NCBI RefSeq assembly: GCF_027596085.1
Contig: NC_072465.1
Span: 8,164,102 to 8,228,101 of the forward strand
Direction of reading: 5' to 3'
Origin: Anoplopoma fimbria
Taxonomy: Eukaryota; Chordata; Actinopteri; Perciformes; Anoplopomatidae
Length of the DNA: 64,000 nucleotides
In this document: one piece after another, positions 28,342-64,000 of the stretch
Layout: every line of letters starts with the position of its first letter
Numbering within the stretch: the first letter of the stretch is position 1
The notes under the pieces: generated by a model
The model's database searches: none
Seen by the model: the letters and a program-made list of their open reading frames with translations, nothing else
Told to the model about the DNA's origin: nothing
Made by a program: the position numbers and the translations under genes

Positions 28342-29897
28342 AGAGTTGCTCTAATAAATCTATGTTAGCCTCCCCCCTACATGCCTTCACCTTGTTTGGA
28401 GGTGTTCTAAAATGTCTCGTGGACGGATGAAAGTATATTGGGTTATATTTGCATAATGTATTTATATGTGCTATTGCTAACATTAGATATTTACACAGCT
28501 AACACCCACATTTACAATTACGAAAAGTAGTTAGCTAAGGCAGATCTCACAACAGAGTGTTGCTGTGTTGGGTAAAGGTCTCAGACATAGTTAATTTTCT
28601 GTGTTTTGAAGATATGTGGCTTGTGAAAAATGAGTTTAATATTTACTCCGGTGACTAAGGGGCAAAAGAATCAGTCATGATTATCTTGTAACTGCAAGGT
28701 GCCCAGTGTCAACGAGTGATTTGTCAAAGTACAAAAGCTAAAGATGCTCTAACTTCTGTTTCGCTGGGACTTAAAGGCAGCAAGAAAAGAAGCCAGTTTG
28801 ATTCAAGCACTATTGTGAACTGCGAGCTCCTTTCTAGACATTGCACAGCTGGTTGAGCGCACACTAGCTATTGTACATGCCCTTTCAACACTAATACAGT
28901 AATTGCAATTGCTCGACTCTATCTTGTTTTACATGAACACCAGCAACACTTCCTATAGACCGGCAGCCTTATGGTTTCTCTTAAACTCTAAAGTTTTTGC
29001 CATTACTTCTCTTGTTGTTATTATGGTGTTTGCTGGCTGTTCAGCTAATTACTCCAGCGTGACCCACTGAGCTGAGTCCCAGCCAACACGAGGAAGACTA
29101 ATGAACTGACACCCCAGAGTGTAGCTGCAGACACTGGGATTCCCACACATCGCTCCTCTCCGTCCTCCTCCCTCCTCCAGCTCTGCACTCTGGACCGATC
29201 ATGTGCTAATCATGGTCCAGACTCCGGTCTGTTAGCTGGAAAATGATCCAGTGCTCTGTACTCTGCAGCCAGTCAGTGTGTGAGTGCAGACAGCTTACTC
29301 TCACTGACTGTTAACTATGTGTGCCATTTATGGCACGCACCCCTCAGGCAGCAATATTTGCTGCAATAAAACGGAAATTGTGTAGCTGCATTGTTAATCG
29401 CTTTGAGTCATTGTTATCGGAATCGTGCAGGCACAGATGAAAGCAGCACCCCTATTATATAGGCTGAATAGTATCTTAACTTTGATGGTGATTTTGATTT
29501 GAAACTTGGCTTGGTTTCCCCACCCAATGCTTAACATCTGCCATGCATTAATAAATCCACAGGCCCCTTCTTATTTATTTATTTACAATGTCACACGGAA
29601 AATACACTCTTCCACCGACATCAAACTACAAAACAAGCTGAGTCCCAAGGGGAAGGGGATGATGGGAGGCCTTTATGTGAATATTTCTTTGTCGCAGCAA
29701 AATTTGAACTGGCGCAGATCAAGAGTCCCTGTTGATGCGAATGAAAATGTGTGGCGCGCCTGGTTATGCCTGGCTGAGAAGAGAGCAGTCAGGCTCCCTG
29801 GTCACGGGGGATTTGTTGTGTTTGGGGTTTGCCTTTTTCTGTCTGCCAACGCGTGGGTGGATTCATGGGGCCTCTTCCGTCTGTGCTTCTCTCACAG

Positions 29898-29991
29898 GTA
29901 CCGCATCTTCGGAGCGCCAGCGATATGCACTGAGGATCGAGTAGGAGAGAGCACTTGTTTCCTGAGGACGTCTGAGATTCAAGGAGAAACC
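29898..29991 (+). other. chl1: Probable 5' UTR part of first coding exon
   Basis: A pyrimidine-rich acceptor (TGCTTCTCTCACAG) ends at 29897, which would place a noncoding exon upstream and make 29898-29991 the 5' UTR carried on the start-codon exon. There is an A at -3 relative to the ATG, a good Kozak context. The alternative is that transcription starts nearby and this is a first exon; the sequence cannot settle that. Confidence 0.5.
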
Positions 29992-60504
<30,513 letters not shown>

Positions 60505-61454
60505 GGAGAGGAGCCGCCATTCCCCTCCATCGTGTCCCGGACAACGTTCTCATCAAACCCTTCTGGGGGGAAACAAATTAAAGTGGAAAACAGACACGAT
60601 CCATACCGAGCACACACATTTGGTGTCAAATGTAATGCGTCATTGCCGACTGCACACTGCCACCCTCATTTTATACAGCTCTGTTTTTGTCAAGTCGCAA
60701 CAGGATGACCATTACTAAATAATGTGTATATATAGTGTATATTGTATGTGCGGAGTGTCTTTTTTTATAATTATTATTACACAAAAAAAATGTAGAGGGC
60801 TCTGATTTTATTTTATTTTGTTCTCCATTACTTCAGCTGCGGTACTGTTTGTACAAATGTTAGGAACATTTCACTCTCCACTGCACATCATTATATGCAG
60901 CTTTGCCTCTCAGATAAGTGGGAATATCAAGTTGATATTTTTCAATTGCAGCTGACTATTACTGACCTTTTATATTCTAAATGGATTCATTAAATATGAT
61001 GGAAGATGTATATAAAAGGAAGCTTATTAACTTATTCTATCCAGTGGTTCTGTACCCGACAAAATAACAAGGACATTTACATATCACAAACAGCGAGTCA
61101 TCAATCTCCCTGTGATGTTAGATGGATATAAATGCTACTACACATAATAGCTACATTTCATTTTTTCTTCTGACAGAATAAATGACGGGCCTCAGTCTGT
61201 GCTTACTGTAAACAGCTCCGTACACTGCCAAACCAGATACGGAAGATATTCAAAAATGTAACCCATTTTACATTATTATTTATCTGTTTATTAGAAATTG
61301 TTGTGTAATCCAGTTGATCACTTTTATATCCGAATTTGTATTAAAGCACCATTACATTTGAATCCAGTTTATAGACAGAATATTTTACAATGCCACTGTT
61401 GCCGATAGCCGGTATGTTAAATGAAGTTGCTCTGAATACTGAAGAGTAATGTTG

Positions 61455-61660
61455 GGTTCTGAGAAATAATTTGACAATTTGGGAAATATGTCTATTCGCT
61501 TCTCACATGTTTGTACGGTAAATATGAATTTACGGCTAGCAGCCGGTTAGCTTATCCTAGCATAACTGGAAACCGTCATCCCAAAGGATAGAAAATCTGT
61601 CTACAAATCCATAAGCATGATAATAATATTTCCCAAATCATCAAACTATTCCTTTAAAGC
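61455..61660. repeat. Dispersed fish repeat in the 3' UTR
   Basis: Contains AATTTGACAATTTGGGAAAT, TGTACGGTAAATATGAATTT and AGCAGCCGGTTAGCTTATCC. This is the word order of a very common teleost repeat. A partial related fragment is near 58940-58985 (TTTTGGAATATGTGCTTTTT). Confidence 0.6.
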
Positions 61661-62040
61661 AGTTCTGGAGCTTTTTAGTATTGTACTCCAATAATGTTTG
61701 GAGGACCTGCACTGAGATATGTTTTTTATTGAAATGGTAAAAGAGGAAGCGGCCCCTAGTTTGGGACAAAAAACTAGATCCTACACTTCCCATAATTCAA
61801 CTTGTCGGATAAACACCCAAGCCTTTCGAATTCCCTGCCCCCTGTTTGTAACGCAGTAATTTGCGGTCCAAATGGAGATAACCCCAGTGACATCACTGTG
61901 ACATCATCATCAGTTTTCTTGACAAAGCACCTCCAGAGCCACAGAACATTATACAACTGTATTTGTCCACTAAATAGTACTCTATATGATCAATAAAAAG
62001 TTTTCCATGTGTGAATTGGTGGAGTGCCCCTTTAAGAAGA
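61660..62040. repeat. Probable dispersed repeat in the 3' UTR
   Basis: Starts near TTTAAAGCAGTTCTGGAGCT and ends with GGTGGAGTGCCCCTTTAAGA. Both edges recall a common fish element, and TTTAAAG/CTTTAA form short inverted ends. It contributes the AATAAA at 61992. Confidence 0.4.
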
Positions 62041-62544
62041 AAGCGCACAGCACCTCTAATGGTATACACTTTTTTTTTTGTAATCAGATTACTGTAATCA
62101 GGTTGTGTTCTGAGATGAAATAGACTGTAGTCAACGTTACATCAGTCTTAACAAGCCTTACTCTGTTACTTCCAATATACTGCCATTCAAAACACAATCA
62201 CTTTGTCGCTCAGCATTAACATTAGCACCATGAAAATAATTTGCAATGTTTTGTAAAAATTCAGCCATTGCATGTTAAGAATGTTGATTGGTGTTTTGTT
62301 TTATTTGAAGTCATTAAAATTGCTTTACTTTCTTACATCCTGGTCATTGTCTGACTGCCTGTTTGGTCCCAGCCATCACTGATGGAAGACTATAAATGTT
62401 CTTTATACCTACAGTTCTGTTTGTGTGTCTCCACAGATGAATACATGGGTGGATAAATCTCTGCCTCCATCTCCAGTCAGCAGTCAAAATATCAGACAGC
62501 GGTTACTGCTGAAACGTCCTCATTCCCCATAAATAAAATAGAGG

Positions 62545-63017
62545 ATGTTTGACAAATTGTTCCCGTTTGTGGTAAGACTTTAACAAAAGTCGCGCCGGGG
62601 TCAAGTCCCTGTCTGAGTCGAGCTTCTGGTTTGATTGCCTCAACGGCGGAGAGAGAATCACGAGAAACCAAAAGGAGAGTGCTCAGACAGGCACTGGATC
62701 ATGCATCGAGGGCTGTAATCATGTCAGATGGTTGATGGTAGGGAGCGGTGAGTGTCGCTGTGAGGGTTCTCACCGCGTGGGTCGCATCAGCCTCGCGCAC
62801 TCTGAAGCCTCTAACCGCCGCTACTGTGGCCGCTACTGTGGCAGGCCGCTGCTGAGTAATGACAGCTTTCACATATGCGACCTTCAGGTGTTGATAATGG
62901 ACCCTCTTGGTTGCCATTTTGAAGGTCCTCGGCTCTTTGGCGACAATGCGAACAGCTGGACACGTCTTTGCACATGCCATCAGCGTTGCGGGGGGAGCTA
63001 CTCACGGAGCTTAATAA
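62545..63017. other. Unannotated 3' flank
   Basis: Locally GC-rich, with overlapping open frames on both strands of under 130 codons, but I recognise no protein and see no splice partners. A gene here cannot be supported. Confidence 0.4.
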
Positions 63018-63320
63018 CATTACATTACATTACATTACAGTCATTTAGCAGACGCTTTTATCCAAAGCGACTTACAGTCAGTAGTATATTACATATCATT
63101 CACCCATTCACACACTGATGACAGGCTACCATGCAAGGTGCCACCATCAGACTCTAACTAACATTCATGCAACATCCAGTCCACACCGATGGCAAGCCTT
63201 CGGGAGCAACTTGGGGTTAAGTGTCTTGCCCAAGGACACATCGACTGCCAAAGCCGGGTATCGAACCACCGACCCTCTGATTGGAGAACTACCTTGCTCT
63301 CCACTACGCCACAGCCGCCC
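63018..63320 (-). mobile_element. V-type tRNA-derived SINE with L2 tail
   Basis: Read on the minus strand: a tRNA-like head with box A TGGCGTAGTGG (63301-63311) and box B GGTTCGATACC (63258-63268), then a central part with TGTCCTTGGGCAAGACACTT and GGCACCTTGCATGGTAGCC. The tail is GTCGCTTTGGATAAAAGCG, TCTGCTAAATG and TGTAA repeats. This layout is that of teleost V-SINEs, mobilised by L2-clade LINEs through the shared stem-loop tail. About 303 bases, close to full length. Confidence 0.85.
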
Positions 63321-63332
63321 AATTACTGCTCT

Positions 63333-63377
63333 CCGTGGAGAACCCTAACCCCGTGGAGAACCCTAACCCTAACCCTT
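63333..63377. repeat. Telomere-like and 18-bp tandem repeat
   Basis: Two exact 18-base units, CCGTGGAGAACCCTAACC, followed by further CCCTAA words. On the minus strand this gives GGGTTAGGGTTAGGGTT, i.e. vertebrate telomere-type repeat, next to the SINE head. Confidence 0.8.
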
Positions 63378-63531
63378 ACATCACAGCGAGAGGAATACAG
63401 TTTGGACAAAGGGAAATACTTGTCTACAGAAGTAGAACACCCACATGGCCATACGTACATTTAAAGAGTATTTGTAACAATTCCTTCTAGCTCGTGAAGT
63501 GGTCACTTTACTAGGGGGCAAAATCCCACTC

Positions 63532-63557
63532 TTAACAAAGAGCCCACTCTTTGTTAA
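63532..63557. repeat. Perfect 11-bp hairpin
   Basis: TTAACAAAGAG and its exact reverse complement CTCTTTGTTAA are separated by four bases (63543-63546). Probably a remnant of a palindromic mobile element; the remaining flank to 64000 has no recognised feature. Confidence 0.7.
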
Positions 63558-64000
63558 AATCTAAAGTTCAACAGAAATTGAAATTAAGCTTCAGCAGCCT
63601 GAGTCGGCTAAAAGATGTAGCAACATTTAGCTTGTGTTAAGGTTAACAGTATTAACATTAGGGTTTGGGAGAAAGACAGGTGATATTTGGGCTAGAATGC
63701 ATTGAGTCAAATGTAGAATGTAATCTGATGACAAACAGTTTTCATTGACTAAAACTCAGTTACAATTTTCCAAAACAGCATGCTAGCACAGTCCCCAGAT
63801 ACAGTGGTTGAACGTTGCTAGCATATAGCTACAATGTCTGCAGTATTGGTGCATTATATCGGCTGGTTGGGGGGAATAAATAAATTCTAAAATGACAGAC
63901 CATGCCTTGATAGTTAATACAGGATGATTATAGAAAACATACAAAATATGACAAAAATGTCCTTAAAAATCAAATTATCCCTGGAGTCCCAGAGTCTTTG

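Larger units (their letters stand above)
1..29897. other. Noncoding flank or 5' introns, no recognised gene
   Basis: I looked at both strands and saw no open frame resembling a known protein or showing a believable chain of spliced exons; open stretches here are short, low-complexity or antisense. The region holds microsatellites and degenerate dispersed repeats listed separately. It lies upstream of the first coding exon of chl1. Mammalian CHL1 has noncoding 5' exons separated by long introns, so part of this stretch may be 5' intron, but no noncoding exon or promoter can be recognised from sequence alone. Confidence 0.6.
60505..62340 (+). other. chl1: Probable chl1 3' UTR
   Basis: Starts right after the TGA and is AU-rich. 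Candidate polyadenylation hexamers are AATAAA at 61177, AATAAA at 61992 and ATTAAA at 62313; the last is followed within about 40 bases by T/GT-rich sequence. A further AATAAA at 62532 could extend it. Two dispersed repeats occupy about 61455-61660 and 61660-62040. The true end cannot be fixed from sequence. Confidence 0.55.

Noticed and set aside
62699..63118. Overlapping open frames on both strands in the 3' flank
   Set aside because: GC-rich stretch that opens both strands; no protein family recognised, and the right end runs into the SINE.

Overview
The window is nuclear DNA from a ray-finned fish, probably a percomorph teleost. The signs are a vertebrate gene split into many GT-AG exons, long (CA/GT)n arrays, tRNA-derived SINEs and an L2-clade LINE sharing the teleost 3' tail with the GGATA loop, and hAT/MITE relics of types common in fish. 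There are no bacterial-type genes, CRISPR arrays, rRNAs or intact tRNAs. The species cannot be fixed from sequence alone.

One protein-coding gene can be supported: a plus-strand L1-family neural cell adhesion molecule that I identify as chl1 (close homolog of L1). Its coding sequence runs from the ATG at 29992 to the TGA at 60504. I rebuilt 29 coding exons by hand; every junction keeps the reading frame. With all optional exons the product is 1286 residues, and 1243 without the three small cassettes. The order is signal peptide, six Ig domains, five FnIII domains, one transmembrane helix and a cytoplasmic tail with the ankyrin motif FIGQY. CHL1 rather than L1, NrCAM or neurofascin is indicated by the second Ig domain (IEQDERV, DYCCFAAFPR), the juxtamembrane segment ([19 protein letters not shown]) and the tail ([22 protein letters not shown]). 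Teleosts carry chl1a and chl1b; I cannot say which this is.

Layout: 1-29.9 kb has no recognisable gene, only microsatellites and old repeats; it is either intergenic or holds 5' noncoding exons and introns of chl1. 29.9-60.5 kb is the chl1 coding region. 60.5 to about 62.5 kb is the probable 3' UTR, partly built from repeats. 62.5-64 kb is flank with a V-type SINE and a short telomere-like block.

Points of interest: a complete fifth FnIII domain where mammalian CHL1 is described as having a partial one; two candidate cassette exons (30 and 72 nt, phase 1-1) between FnIII 4 and 5; an intact FIGQY where mammalian CHL1 has FIGAY; no DGEA motif in Ig6; and three splice sites abutting hypervariable dinucleotide repeats. 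I found no unknown multi-gene system.
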